The position numbers were made by a program, and so were the translations under genes. This document shows, piece by piece, positions 30,337 through 39,000 of a DNA stretch of 40,922 bases. Positions within the stretch are counted from its first letter, which is position 1. The number at the start of each line of letters is the position of its first letter. The DNA lies in NCBI RefSeq assembly GCF_003207895.1, contig NZ_NKUB01000021.1:1-40922 (forward strand), written 5' to 3'. Source of the stretch: Komagataeibacter swingsii. GTDB lineage: Bacteria; Pseudomonadota; Alphaproteobacteria; Acetobacterales; Acetobacteraceae. The notes below the pieces were generated by a model. It made no database searches. It was given only the letters and a program-made list of their open reading frames with translations, and was not told the origin of the DNA.

Positions 30337-32078
30337 ATCTTCGCTCCAACCTGAAACAGCGGGATCAGCCCTTCCGAGGGAAGCGGGCCGGTATACATGG
30401 AATGGGTCAGGGAGACGTTCCAGAAGAACGGCCCCGTGGTCTTGCGCAGCCCCAGGCCGCCGCCCGCCATCTCGCCACCCCGCAGCGCGGGCGGCGTGGA
30501 GGACGAGGCAAAGCCCGCGCGCACGACGCCGACATCAAGGGCGGCATAAAGCTGGGTGCCCTCGATGACGTGGCGGCAGATGAAGGCGAACTTCCCGCAC
30601 TTCAGGCCCTTTGTGGGCAGTTGCCACGAGAAGTCGTTGCGCATGTAGCCGCCGTCATTGCCCAGCAGGACCTGCTCGAGGAAGCCGCGCACGGTATACG
30701 GGCCACCGGCCTGCAGTTCATTGGTGGGGAACTGGTCGCGCGTGCTGTATTCGCCGTGCAGCGTGGTGTGCCACAGCACGCCGCGCGTGAGCGATTTGTA
30801 GCCGTCGATATCCAGCGAGGGCTTGAGGTAGGAGGAATGCGGGTCCTGCCAGCCGGGACGGGTGAAGTTCGACCACGTGCCCGCGCCATCCACCGCGACC
30901 TTGAGGCCGCCGGTGATGTACCACACCCCGCCCCAGCCCTTGAGCGATTCACTGACTTGCACGTTGACGAAGGCCTGCCGCGCCGTCTCGGTGTCGATCA
31001 CCGTATGGTTGATCTCCGAGCCGAACGACTTGCGCTCGTAGCTGGCCTGGAAGGTGGTCACGCCGATGCGGTTGCGCAGCAGCACGCGCGAGATGCCAAG
31101 GCGCCAGTCACGACGGCTGCCGCCCAGATGGTAGACATCGGTCAGGGCCAGCAGGGGATAGTCGTCCTGCGAGCGCCACCACGACCCGAACACGGTCCAG
31201 TAGCCGAACGGGATCGACCCGTTGACCGACAGGTAGGACGTGCCCCGCTGCCCGGCATGGCCGACAAGCGAGTGGTCATATTCCACCGACCACAGGTCCA
31301 GCAGCCCCAGCGGGTTTTCCGCCGTGAGCATGGCATGGCCCGTCTCCTGGCCGGTGATCTGCTGGCCGTAATTGTCGAACCAGACCTGGCCGTGCAGCAC
31401 GCCCCGCTTTGGCGCGGTGACCACCACGGTGGACGCCCCTGCCCTGCCGCCGGGGGCGATGCGCATGCGCGCGCCCCAGTGGCTCAGCCGGTTCATGTCC
31501 TCGATCCCCTGTTCCAGGTCCCGCAGGTTGAGGATCTTCCCGTGCAGCCCGGGGAAGGCCATGACGGTCGCCAGCCGGACCGGGCGGCCCTGTAACTGGA
31601 TACCCGCCAGTTTCCCTTCGATCACCACGATCCGCAGGTGCCCGCTGGAGAGCTTCTGCTCGGGCAGGTAGGCCCGCGAGGTGATGAAACCCTGGCGGAT
31701 ATAGGCGGCATTGAGCGCGTTGATCAGTCCGTTGAGATCGCGCACCGACATGCAGGTGCCGGTATGGGGACCGGTGATCGCATCGCTCACAGCGCGCGAG
31801 AGGTGCTGCGCGCCTTCGACCGTGATGTCATGCACCGTAACACAGGTTTTTGATGCCTGTGGCAGGGCGGACGGCTTCTGGATCTGGATGTCGTTTGACG
31901 GTGGCGGCAGCGCGTCAAGCTGCTCCTGGTGCTGCTCGAAGCGCTGGAACTGGTCCTGCGACGAGCCCGGCCCCGCCGGCATCACGCCGCCGGGCAGGCC
32001 CGGCACCTGGGCCATTGCCACACCGGGCAGCGCCATCATGGCCGCCGCCGCCCCAACCTGCCAGCGCATCACGCGCAT
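30333..32078 (-). CDS. ShlB/FhaC-type outer-membrane transporter (TpsB)
   Basis: 581 residues. Signal peptide ending VAMAQ (about 24), a Gln-rich linker, then POTRA-type sequence with CVTVHDITVEGAQHLSRAV, GFITSRAYLPEQKLSSGHLR and VVIEGKLAGIQLQG. From about residue 200 it is a 16-strand-type barrel; the VRGF signature of Omp85/TpsB loop 6 is at 463-466 (GPYTVRGFLEQ). A terminal beta-strand ends in aromatic/hydrophobic residues (LFQVGAKI). It moves the FhaB-like protein across the outer membrane by recognising its TPS domain. The stop overlaps the tpsA start by four bases. Confidence 0.92.
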   Translation of the reverse strand: MRVMRWQVGAAAAMMALPGVAMAQVPGLPGGVMPAGPGSSQDQFQRFEQHQEQLDALPPPSNDIQIQKPSALPQASKTCVTVHDITVEGAQHLSRAVSDAITGPHTGTCMSVRDLNGLINALNAAYIRQGFITSRAYLPEQKLSSGHLRIVVIEGKLAGIQLQGRPVRLATVMAFPGLHGKILNLRDLEQGIEDMNRLSHWGARMRIAPGGRAGASTVVVTAPKRGVLHGQVWFDNYGQQITGQETGHAMLTAENPLGLLDLWSVEYDHSLVGHAGQRGTSYLSVNGSIPFGYWTVFGSWWRSQDDYPLLALTDVYHLGGSRRDWRLGISRVLLRNRIGVTTFQASYERKSFGSEINHTVIDTETARQAFVNVQVSESLKGWGGVWYITGGLKVAVDGAGTWSNFTRPGWQDPHSSYLKPSLDIDGYKSLTRGVLWHTTLHGEYSTRDQFPTNELQAGGPYTVRGFLEQVLLGNDGGYMRNDFSWQLPTKGLKCGKFAFICRHVIEGTQLYAALDVGVVRAGFASSSTPPALRGGEMAGGGLGLRKTTGPFFWNVSLTHSMYTGPLPSEGLIPLFQVGAKI

Positions 32079-32098
32079 TCCGGACTATGCCGCCGGCT

Positions 32099-32746
32099 TC
32101 AGGCAGGCGCTTTCTGGCTGGACCAGGTCTCGATTGCGCCAAAGGCGTCGGAGAAATGGCTCATGTCATAATTGATCGTGACCGTGCCGCCGCCCTGCGC
32201 GGGCACGCGGCTGACGCGGATATGGCCGGTCCTGCCCGCCTTCAGTGCCGTGATCATGGCGGGCGTCGCCTGCAGCGTCGACAGGCAGCCCGATGCGTTG
32301 CACACCAGATAGGGCAGGCTGACCGGCTTGCCGTTATCCATCGACAGGGTCGCAGGCTTCGTGAGGTCGAAGCCCAGCGGGGTCATGACGCTCAGCTCGT
32401 AGGGACGCGCGGTAATCGCCACCCTGTCGGTCGCGGCCCGGGCGACGATCACCATGCCCAGCGGCACGGCCTTGCCCTGCTGCTGCATGCTCAGCTGCTG
32501 GGCCGCCACGCACAGCGAAGCCGCGCGTGTCGCGGGCGCATAGGTGCAGTTGGCCTGCCAGGCGCCAAAAGTCTGCTGCGTGGTGATCGGCGAAGGCTGG
32601 GCCGGGGCCTGCGAAGAAGCAGGTGCCCCTTTTGCGGGCGATGGCGCGGCAGACGGGGCCGGGACCGCTGCCGTTCCCGCAGCATGGGATACGCCCGTCA
32701 GGGAAGCAGAAAAAAGAAAAGCACAAGCCACGGCCCTGAACTGCAT
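32099..32746 (-). CDS. IalB-family periplasmic protein
   Basis: 215 residues. Signal peptide (MQFRAVACAFLFSASLTGVS, cleaved at SHA-AG), a Pro/Ala/Ser linker, then an invasion-associated locus B (IalB) domain: FGAWQANCTYAPATRAASLC, CVAAQQLS, VPLGMVIVARAATDRVAITA, LPYLVCNASGCLSTL. The four cysteines sit in the usual IalB positions. IalB proteins are periplasmic or surface proteins of unclear mechanism. It is the first gene of the TPS operon, 20 bases before tpsB, and might help fold or hold the exoprotein. GGGGGG precedes the ATG. Confidence 0.85.
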   Translation of the reverse strand: MQFRAVACAFLFSASLTGVSHAAGTAAVPAPSAAPSPAKGAPASSQAPAQPSPITTQQTFGAWQANCTYAPATRAASLCVAAQQLSMQQQGKAVPLGMVIVARAATDRVAITARPYELSVMTPLGFDLTKPATLSMDNGKPVSLPYLVCNASGCLSTLQATPAMITALKAGRTGHIRVSRVPAQGGGTVTINYDMSHFSDAFGAIETWSSQKAPA

Positions 32747-33095
32747 CAGTAACCCCCCGAACGGTCAGCCTGACCGGCGATCACCGGTCGGTCCTGTATT
32801 GAATGGAACGTCGCCCTGAAAACGACATATTTCGTCATTCATGGATACAGTTTGACATGGAGGGCGGCAACAGAAGAATTCATTCAAATCGCGGTTGAAT
32901 AACGGCATACCTCATACATTTTATGTGGAAATATCCTGATACAACCAACAAATATGCACTGTATTCGTCTCTATTATATATAACAAATAACAGTTATTTA
33001 TTTTTGGTCAGAAATTTCCATTTCCCAAGACAGTCATCCTGGCAGTCAGACAGCAGCGCAGCTGCTCTCCGCTTTTTCTTGCCGATCTGCCCAAA
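32747..33095. promoter_or_regulatory. Divergent promoter region of the TPS operon and phd-vapC copy 2
   Basis: About 350 gene-free bases. Near the TPS operon lies a palindrome GACCGG-CGATCA-CCGGTC (32772-32789). The middle is AT-rich with a perfect AAATAAC-A-GTTATTT palindrome (32985-32999). These are likely regulator sites; I cannot fix exact promoters. Confidence 0.45.
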
Positions 33096-33110
33096 ACAAA
33101 CTAAGTTTGT
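33096..33110. promoter_or_regulatory. Probable operator of phd-vapC copy 2
   Basis: Perfect palindrome ACAAACT-A-AGTTTGT, 24 bases before the antitoxin start. It differs in sequence from the palindrome of copy 1 (TTTGGC-TTA-GCCAAA). Confidence 0.55.
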
Positions 33111-33134
33111 ATGACCAAGTCAATGAGGGATGCC

Positions 33135-33380
33135 ATGCGTGTCGTCAATATCCATGAAGCCAAGACCCACCTGTCCCGGCTGATCGATGCCGCCACAAAG
33201 GGTGAAAGCTTCATCATCGCCAGGGCCGGCAAGCCGGTTGTGCGGGTCAGCCCTGTCTGTGCCCCCGAAGAACAGCACAGGCAGCGTCTGGGCTTTCTGA
33301 CTGGCAAAATCCAGGTCCCAGACGATTTCGATCATATGGGACACGAAGAGATCGGCGTGCTGTTCGACGGGCAGGCATGA
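33135..33380 (+). CDS. Phd/YefM-type antitoxin, copy 2
   Basis: 81 residues starting MRVVNIHEAKTHLSRLIDAA, highly similar to the antitoxin at 4879-5124. Differences cluster after residue 40 (PVCAPEEQHRQ; FLTGKIQVPDDFDHMGHEEI). GAGGGA lies 5 bases before the ATG at 33135; the ATG at 33111 lies next to the operator and is less likely. It represses its operon and neutralises the VapC encoded next. Confidence 0.88.
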   Translation: MRVVNIHEAKTHLSRLIDAATKGESFIIARAGKPVVRVSPVCAPEEQHRQRLGFLTGKIQVPDDFDHMGHEEIGVLFDGQA

Positions 33381-33763
33381 GGCTTCTGCTCGATACCCAC
33401 CTGCTCCTGTGGGCGGCCGGAAACCCGGGGAAACTCTCCACCGATGCCCGGACATTCATGGAAGACCCTCTGAACATCCTGATGTTTAGCGCCGCAAGCC
33501 TGTGGGAAGTCACGATCAAGGCCGGGCTTGGCCGGGCAGACTTCCAGGTTGATCCGCATCTGTTGCGTCGTGGCCTCATCGAGAACGGGTATGAAGACCT
33601 CCCCGTCACCAGCCAGCATGCCGTGGCAGTTGGACAGCTTCCCGATATTCATCGCGACCCTTTCGACCGTATCCTTATCGCCCAGGCCACGGTCGAAGGG
33701 CTCCTCCTCCTGACCCATGATCCACTCGTGCAGTCCTATCCAGGTCCCATCAGGGCCGTCTGA
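33377..33763 (+). CDS. vapC: PIN-domain ribonuclease toxin (VapC family), copy 2
   Basis: 128 residues, close paralogue of the toxin at 4496-4882, with the same active-site acids (LLLDTH, SLWEVTIK, RDPFDRILIAQA, THDP). The start overlaps the antitoxin stop by four bases. Changes from copy 1 include the segments TFMEDPLNIL and PLVQSYPGPIRAV. Intact length suggests that both copies are functional. Confidence 0.88.
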   Translation: MRLLLDTHLLLWAAGNPGKLSTDARTFMEDPLNILMFSAASLWEVTIKAGLGRADFQVDPHLLRRGLIENGYEDLPVTSQHAVAVGQLPDIHRDPFDRILIAQATVEGLLLLTHDPLVQSYPGPIRAV

Positions 33764-33862
33764 AAAAGAGTAGCAGCACTCCCTTCTCCTTTCCTGTGAC
33801 CGCGACCAGGAGCCTGGGCGGGTGGTGCTGTCAGACAGCATGTGGTATTTTGAAAGAGGCGC

Positions 33863-34013
33863 GTAGAAACGCCTTTTCCAAAAGGGCGGCCTCCTTGTCG
33901 GGTGGCCTGCCCAATACAACACCCGGACTATGTCCAGCGGTGAACAGGGAAACCTGTCTGCCGTAGTGGAAATAGGCAGGGCGTGCTTTTGCCCTTTTGG
34001 AACACGTTTCTAC
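33863..34013. repeat. Long-range inverted repeat in a 340-base gene-free stretch
   Basis: GTAGAAACG (33863-33871) and TTCCAAAAGGG (33876-33886) recur as complements in the same order at 34005-34013 and 33992-34002, giving about 20 paired bases closing a 105-base loop. Immediately after is a 7-bp hairpin CCCGCCC/GGGCGGG (34013-34033). It could be a small mobile-element scar or a structured RNA. The rest of 33764-34106 shows no gene. Confidence 0.5.
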
Positions 34014-34106
34014 CCGCCCGACGCCAGGGCGGGCAGGAGACGCATACCTGTCATTCCTCCTTCCCCGGCTGTCGTCACAGGACAGGCGTGAGAAAGGGGT
34101 GGATGC

Positions 34107-34376
34107 ATGACGGTTACACAGAACAGGCCGACCCATGAAATCATGGATACGGATACCATGATGGTGGCCTTCCTGCGCGAATACGGGCTGTCTGGCGCCA
34201 GAGAACGGGCGCGCCATCATATTGGCCGGTGCGTCGAGGCTGGCCTTGAGGATGATGCCGCCTTCTGGATGCGCGTCAGCAACCAGCTCGAAAACCTGGC
34301 CTCCTCGGACTATGGTCCCGGAAACCTTTTCACGCCTTCGGGGCAGATCAGCCCGACTGCCACGCGACCTGGCTGA
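34107..34376 (+). CDS. Hypothetical protein, possible DUF6961 type
   Basis: 89 residues. The core MDTDTMMVAFLREYGLSGAR and ERARHHIGRCVEAGLEDDAA, then FWMRVSNQLENL, is a compact helical protein resembling small DUF6961-like proteins of alphaproteobacteria; this match is from memory of pattern only. AAGGGG lies 7 bases before the ATG. Its stop overlaps the NsrR-like start (TGATG), so they are cotranscribed. Confidence 0.55.
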   Translation: MTVTQNRPTHEIMDTDTMMVAFLREYGLSGARERARHHIGRCVEAGLEDDAAFWMRVSNQLENLASSDYGPGNLFTPSGQISPTATRPG

Positions 34377-34783
34377 TGCACCTTACCTTGCGTACCGACT
34401 ACGCCTTTCGCGTACTGATCCATCTGGCCCGCCACGGACACACACAAAACCGCATGACGATCCGGCACATCGCCGAGCGGCATAATATCTCCCACAACCA
34501 TCTTATGAAGGTCGTCAACGACCTGTGCCATCATGGTCTCCTGGTGGGAACCCGGGGCAGGAATGGTGGCGTCAGCCTGGCCCGCTCCCCGAAAGACATC
34601 AATGTCGGGCATGTCATCCGCCTCATGGAAACCGAAGGTGAAGTCATGACCGGCTGTGCGCCGCTTCAGGGCAGCCCCTGCATCCTGGCAGATGCCTGCC
34701 GTCTCCGTCACCTGACCAGACAGGCAACCGATGCTTTTATGGCCATCCTCGACGGCATGAGCGTGCATGATCTCCTGTCCTGA
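34376..34783 (+). CDS. Rrf2-family regulator, NsrR-like
   Basis: 135 residues: MHLTLRTDYAFRVLIHLARH, then IRHIAERHNISHNHLMKVVN and GLLVGTRGRNGGVSLARSP, the winged helix of Rrf2 proteins. Three cysteines (GCAPLQGSPCILADAC) form the Fe-S cluster site, as in NsrR/IscR. The SHNHLMKVVNDL and RGRNGG sections are most like NsrR, which senses nitric oxide, although spacing of the cysteines (x7, x5) differs from enterobacterial NsrR. No obvious target gene (hmp, nor) is on the plasmid, so it may act on chromosomal genes. Confidence 0.85.
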   Translation: MHLTLRTDYAFRVLIHLARHGHTQNRMTIRHIAERHNISHNHLMKVVNDLCHHGLLVGTRGRNGGVSLARSPKDINVGHVIRLMETEGEVMTGCAPLQGSPCILADACRLRHLTRQATDAFMAILDGMSVHDLLS

Positions 34784-34791
34784 CAGGACGC

Positions 34792-35460
34792 TTATGACCC
34801 ATCCGGCCGGATGGTCAGGACACAGGGCTGGTCCACCTTCGTCTCGTTGGACGTTTTCTGGCAGGCGGCGATCCGGTCCCGACTGGCGTCCACAAGCCGG
34901 TTGGCCCGGACCATATGCCGCAGGCTTTCGGGATTGTCGGCCTCCATCATCAACGCACCAGATTCCCACCGATCCTGTCCGCCTACGATGAACGAGGCCA
35001 CGCGCGTCCCCAGTGATGACGGCAGGAGGTAGGTCAGGATAGGCGAGAACCCGATCCCGACAGCCAGACAGGCCAGCCCGACCTTCAGCACCCACCAGTT
35101 CTGACGGTCCTGGGTGCGCGCCTGCCCGACAATGTTGGTCAGCTGCTGCCGCTCCACCTGAACCGCACGGATCGCGGTATGAAAGGCGGCCTGCATGTCC
35201 TGACAGACGGAAAGCCCTGCCTGTCGTACCCCCTGCCCATACGCCTGGGGCGTCATTTTCAGGGTCGGACTGGCCTCGATCGCCTTCATGCGCGCGCCCA
35301 CGTCGTTCAGGGCCTTGACCAGCCTGGCCAGGTCCGGCGTGTAGTCTGGCGGCCGGCTGTCCCGCCATGCCTGGGGCAGCGCTTCCACGCTGCGCCGGAG
35401 CACCGTCATTTCGGCGCACAGATCCTCAAAGGCACGGGCTGCCGGATCCGTCTCGCTCAT
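34792..35460 (-). CDS. DUF6118-like membrane protein
   Basis: 222 residues: a soluble N-terminal helical part (RAFEDLCAEMTVLRRSVEAL, LVKALNDVGARMKAIE), a membrane segment (WWVLKVGLACLAVGIGFSPI, then LTYLLP at about 124-149), and a C-terminal part with MVRANRLVDASRDRIAAC. This arrangement fits the DUF6118 proteins found next to relaxase genes on alphaproteobacterial plasmids. It is likely in the mobilization operon below traA and yefM-yoeB. It converges with the nsrR-like gene, 8 bases apart. Function unknown. Confidence 0.7.
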   Translation of the reverse strand: MSETDPAARAFEDLCAEMTVLRRSVEALPQAWRDSRPPDYTPDLARLVKALNDVGARMKAIEASPTLKMTPQAYGQGVRQAGLSVCQDMQAAFHTAIRAVQVERQQLTNIVGQARTQDRQNWWVLKVGLACLAVGIGFSPILTYLLPSSLGTRVASFIVGGQDRWESGALMMEADNPESLRHMVRANRLVDASRDRIAACQKTSNETKVDQPCVLTIRPDGS

Positions 35461-35472
35461 GACGCCTCTCCT

Positions 35473-35742
35473 TCAGTAATGAAACCGGCACTGGGCAACC
35501 TCGATCCGCTGATCCTCTCCCGCGCGGCCCTGAACCCGGTAGACCAGACGATGTTCCCCCGTAATCCGTCGGGACCACCACCCGGAAAGTTGTCCCTTCA
35601 GTGGTTCCGGCTTGCCCAGCCCCTGAAATGGATGCCGCCTTACATCCTCGATCAGGGCATTAACCTTCCCAAGAACAGCATGATCTGACTGGAACCAGGA
35701 AAGATAATCCTCCCAGCCATTTTCATGAAAAATGACCTTCAC
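35473..35742 (-). CDS. yoeB: YoeB/Txe-type ribosome-dependent mRNase toxin
   Basis: 89 residues with the expected catalytic set: E46 (LGKPEPLKG), R65 (TGEHRLVYRV) and His88-Tyr89 at the end (CRFHY). The WWSRRITGEHRLVYRV block is diagnostic. YoeB cleaves mRNA on the ribosome when free of YefM. It is coupled to the antitoxin by a four-base overlap. Confidence 0.92.
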   Translation of the reverse strand: MKVIFHENGWEDYLSWFQSDHAVLGKVNALIEDVRRHPFQGLGKPEPLKGQLSGWWSRRITGEHRLVYRVQGRAGEDQRIEVAQCRFHY

Positions 35743-36014
35743 GCCGACGGCTCACCCTGCGGCTCCAGAAGATCACGCTCGGTCGCCACCCCATGCTCGA
35801 TGTCACGAATGCTCCCCAACAGCCTCTCCGCGTTGCGTGGGCTGCTCAGGAGATGCACGGTTTCCTGCCAGCCGGAGAATTCTTCTTCCGACATCAGCAC
35901 GACACTGCCTTTCCCGGTCTTACGCGTCACGACGATCGGCGCGCGGCTGTTCACGGCTTCGTCCAGATAATGCGCCAGGTTCTGGCGCAGGTCGGTATAG
36001 GAAACACAGGTCAT
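35739..36014 (-). CDS. yefM: YefM/Phd-type antitoxin
   Basis: 91 residues: MTCVSYTDLRQNLAHYLDEA, then VNSRAPIVVTRKTGKGSVVL, MSEEEFSGWQETVHLLSSPR and NAERLLGSIRDIEHG, the full YefM pattern. GGAGG precedes the ATG at 36014; the longer frame upstream is not coding-like. A palindrome close to the known YefM TGTACA operator lies at 36039-36058. Confidence 0.92.
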   Translation of the reverse strand: MTCVSYTDLRQNLAHYLDEAVNSRAPIVVTRKTGKGSVVLMSEEEFSGWQETVHLLSSPRNAERLLGSIRDIEHGVATERDLLEPQGEPSA

Positions 36015-36038
36015 GATCGGTCCTCCATGACCATTATA

Positions 36039-36058
36039 ACGTACAGTTTTCTGTACGT
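36039..36058. promoter_or_regulatory. Probable yefM-yoeB operator
   Basis: Perfect 8-bp arms ACGTACAG-TTTT-CTGTACGT, 24 bases before yefM. The GTACA/TGTAC cores match the TGTACA theme of YefM operators. Confidence 0.65.
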
Positions 36059-36066
36059 CTCCTGTT

Positions 36067-39000
36067 TTACATCCCCATATCCATATCCCGCCCCCTGGAG
36101 CGCGACAGGGAGCGCGTGCGCTGCGGCTGCAATCCCTGATCGAGCGTCGATCCCTTCCGGACGCCCAGTTCATGCCCCTTCTGCCGCAGGAGGGACTCAA
36201 GCGGCGCGTCCCGCTTCAGCTCCCTGAGCGCCACACTTTGCTGCTCACGGCTCAGCCCGTCCCACGCCTTCACGAACCGCGCGGCCCGCAATTCCGGACT
36301 TTTCCGCACCTTGTCCTCGTGTTCCAGCCCCTCGACCAGCCTGCGCGCCCGTGCCGGCCCTTCCAGCCCGTACAGGGCCTGCCGGATCTCCGGCTCATGC
36401 TTCACGGCGGTTTCCAGAGCGATCACCGCCCCGGGCCTTAACCGTTCCAGGGCCGTGCTGGCGTCAAGCCATGCCTTCTTCTGGTGCTCCAGCACTGGCA
36501 GGTCCTGCTCCACCATGCGCCCGATGTCCCGCACCGCCCGCGCATACTGCTCCACCGCCTGGTGAAGCGGATCACCACCCGGCACAAACCCGCCCAGCCC
36601 GGCCGGCACCTGCGCACGCTGCACACGCGGCAGCCGCAACCCGGCAAAGGGCGAGGCGGGAGCTTCACGCCCAACCCCACTTTCCCCCTTCCCGGCCCCG
36701 GCATCCATCCCGGCCGACACGTCTTTTTCCGCCGCCCGGCTACGCCCCCGTACGGACAGGTCCAGCCCGTCGAACATCCCGCGCTTCCGCTGTGCCGGTG
36801 CCGGATCCGGCGTACGGACAGCTTCGGACTGCCTGTCCTTCTGGGGGCCAGAGGCAACCTTCTCACGCCCCACCACGATCTCGCTCTCGGGGACATGCAG
36901 CCCGCGCCGCCGCGCGAACCCGGCATCCCGATCCCGGACCTGCGGGTAATCCAGCGTGGTATCCTTCAGCCGCTCGCGCGACAGCCGCCGCACCAGCCCG
37001 TCGCGGTCGCCCACATCATCCTGGCCCCAATGGACAGACACGCTCTCCCGATGGCGCGACAGCGCCACATAGGCCCCATGCCGGTCCATGCTCCCCGTCG
37101 CCAGCACATGCGCCCGGTCCACCGTCACACCCTGCGATTTGTGGATGGTGGCCGCATAGCCATGATCCAGCGCGTCATAATCCGCCACCGACACGGACAC
37201 GACCCGGCCGCCCCCGGTCCCACCCGGCCCGTCAAGCTGCACCGACAGCACGAGATCCCCGGCCTCGGCCGACCCCGTGATGCCCCGCACCGTGCCCAGC
37301 GTGCCGTTCTTTACCCCCAGCTCCCGGTCATTGCGCAGGAAGTAGACCCGCTCCCCGTCCGCGAATACCCGCTCGCCCTGGGCGGTCGGCACCAGCACGT
37401 CGTCACCCAGCTCACCCGCCTCCCTGCGGATCTCCCGCGCCGCCTCGTTCAGCGCCCGCACATCGACACGCCGGTGCGCCAGCATGATCTGGCTGTCCTC
37501 TGGCGCGGCCTGCCGCGCTTCATCCCATCCGGCCACCACCCCGGCCCGCGCCTCTTCCAGCGTGTCATGCCCGCGCACCAGGCCGGCCGCCTCATAGCGC
37601 TCCAGCGCCCTATCCGTCCGCCCGGTCGCAAGCTCCTTCGTGGCCGCCTGCTGCCAGTCTTCACGCTGCCGGCGCACGGCTGTGATTTCCACCGACCCGA
37701 CCCGCTCGGCCACCGCCCGGAACGCGCCACCAGCCTCGATCGCCTGCAACTGCTCGGGATCGCCCACCAGCACCACCTTGGCCCCGGCCCCGCGCGCGGC
37801 AGACAGCACCCGCTCCATCTGCCGTGACCCCACCATGCCGGCCTCATCCACCACCAGCACGTCCCCACGTTCCAGCAGATCGAACCCACGCTCCCACGCC
37901 CGCTCCAGGGAGGCCAGCGTCCGGCTTTCGATCCCGGACCCCGCTTCCAGCCCTTCCGCTGCGATCCCCGACAGCGCCGCCCCGCGCACCCGGTACCCGG
38001 CCTCTTCCCATGCCGCGCGGGCGACACCCAGCATGGTACTCTTCCCCGTCCCGGCATACCCGACCACCACGGACAGGTCGCGGGACTTCGTGACCTCGCC
38101 CACCGCCAGCGCCTGTTCGTCTCCAAGCCCGTCCCGCGCCATCGCCGCCCGACGCACCGCCAGCGGCACCGCATGACCCTGGGACTGCCCCATCGCAAGC
38201 GACGCCTCTTCCAGACGCTGCTCGACCCCGATCATCTCCCGTGTGGAGAACCGCTCCCGCCCGTGCCCGTCTTTCCCGAGGGCGACCAGCTCCGGATACG
38301 CCTCCACCCGAATCATGACAGCACTGAACTGTTCCGCGTCCGCCGTGTGCCGGTCCACGAACCGCGCCATGTCCTGCCGGGTGAATGTGCTCTGCTGTCG
38401 CGTCAGCGCCTCCAGCGCCACATGCGGCTCGGCCAGCAACCTTTCCCCATTGCGCCGCGCGATCTCCAGATGGTCGGCAACCCGCTGTGCGTCCTCGCCC
38501 CGCTCTTCCCGGCGCATCCCGGCCGGACCGATCTTGTTCTGCGGCTCAAGGTCGATCCCCTGTTCGGCAAACGACCGATGATCGATCCGCACATCCAGAT
38601 CCAGTTCGGCCAGCCGTTCATTGGCAAACGATGCCCACCGCTCCCGCCACGTCAGCAGCAGATCCCTGTCATTCCACGAACGCTCTTTCGCACCGAACCC
38701 GATGGAAGGCTGATCCTGCGCCAGCCCCAGGCCTTCATGCCGCAACCGTGCCGCCGTGATCAGTCGCGCCGTTCTTCCAGCCGCTGCAAGCGCTTCTCCA
38801 GCGTCGAGAGCTTCAGCAGGATGCCGCGCTGCGTCTCCCGAATTTCCGTCAGCAAACGGATCATGAACTTGAGCGGATCGTCCTCCCCTTTCTGCTCCAT
38901 CAGGTCCAGGATCCGGCGCGAGGTCGTATGTGCCCCTGCCGCCTCGTTCAGGATGCGGGATTCCGTCTCGTCTTCCATGCACAGCCTCCCCGGTTCTGAC

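Noticed and set aside
33332-34220. Minus-strand frames opposite and beyond vapC copy 2
   Set aside because: They mirror vapC2 and the inverted repeat; no domain, no ribosome site.
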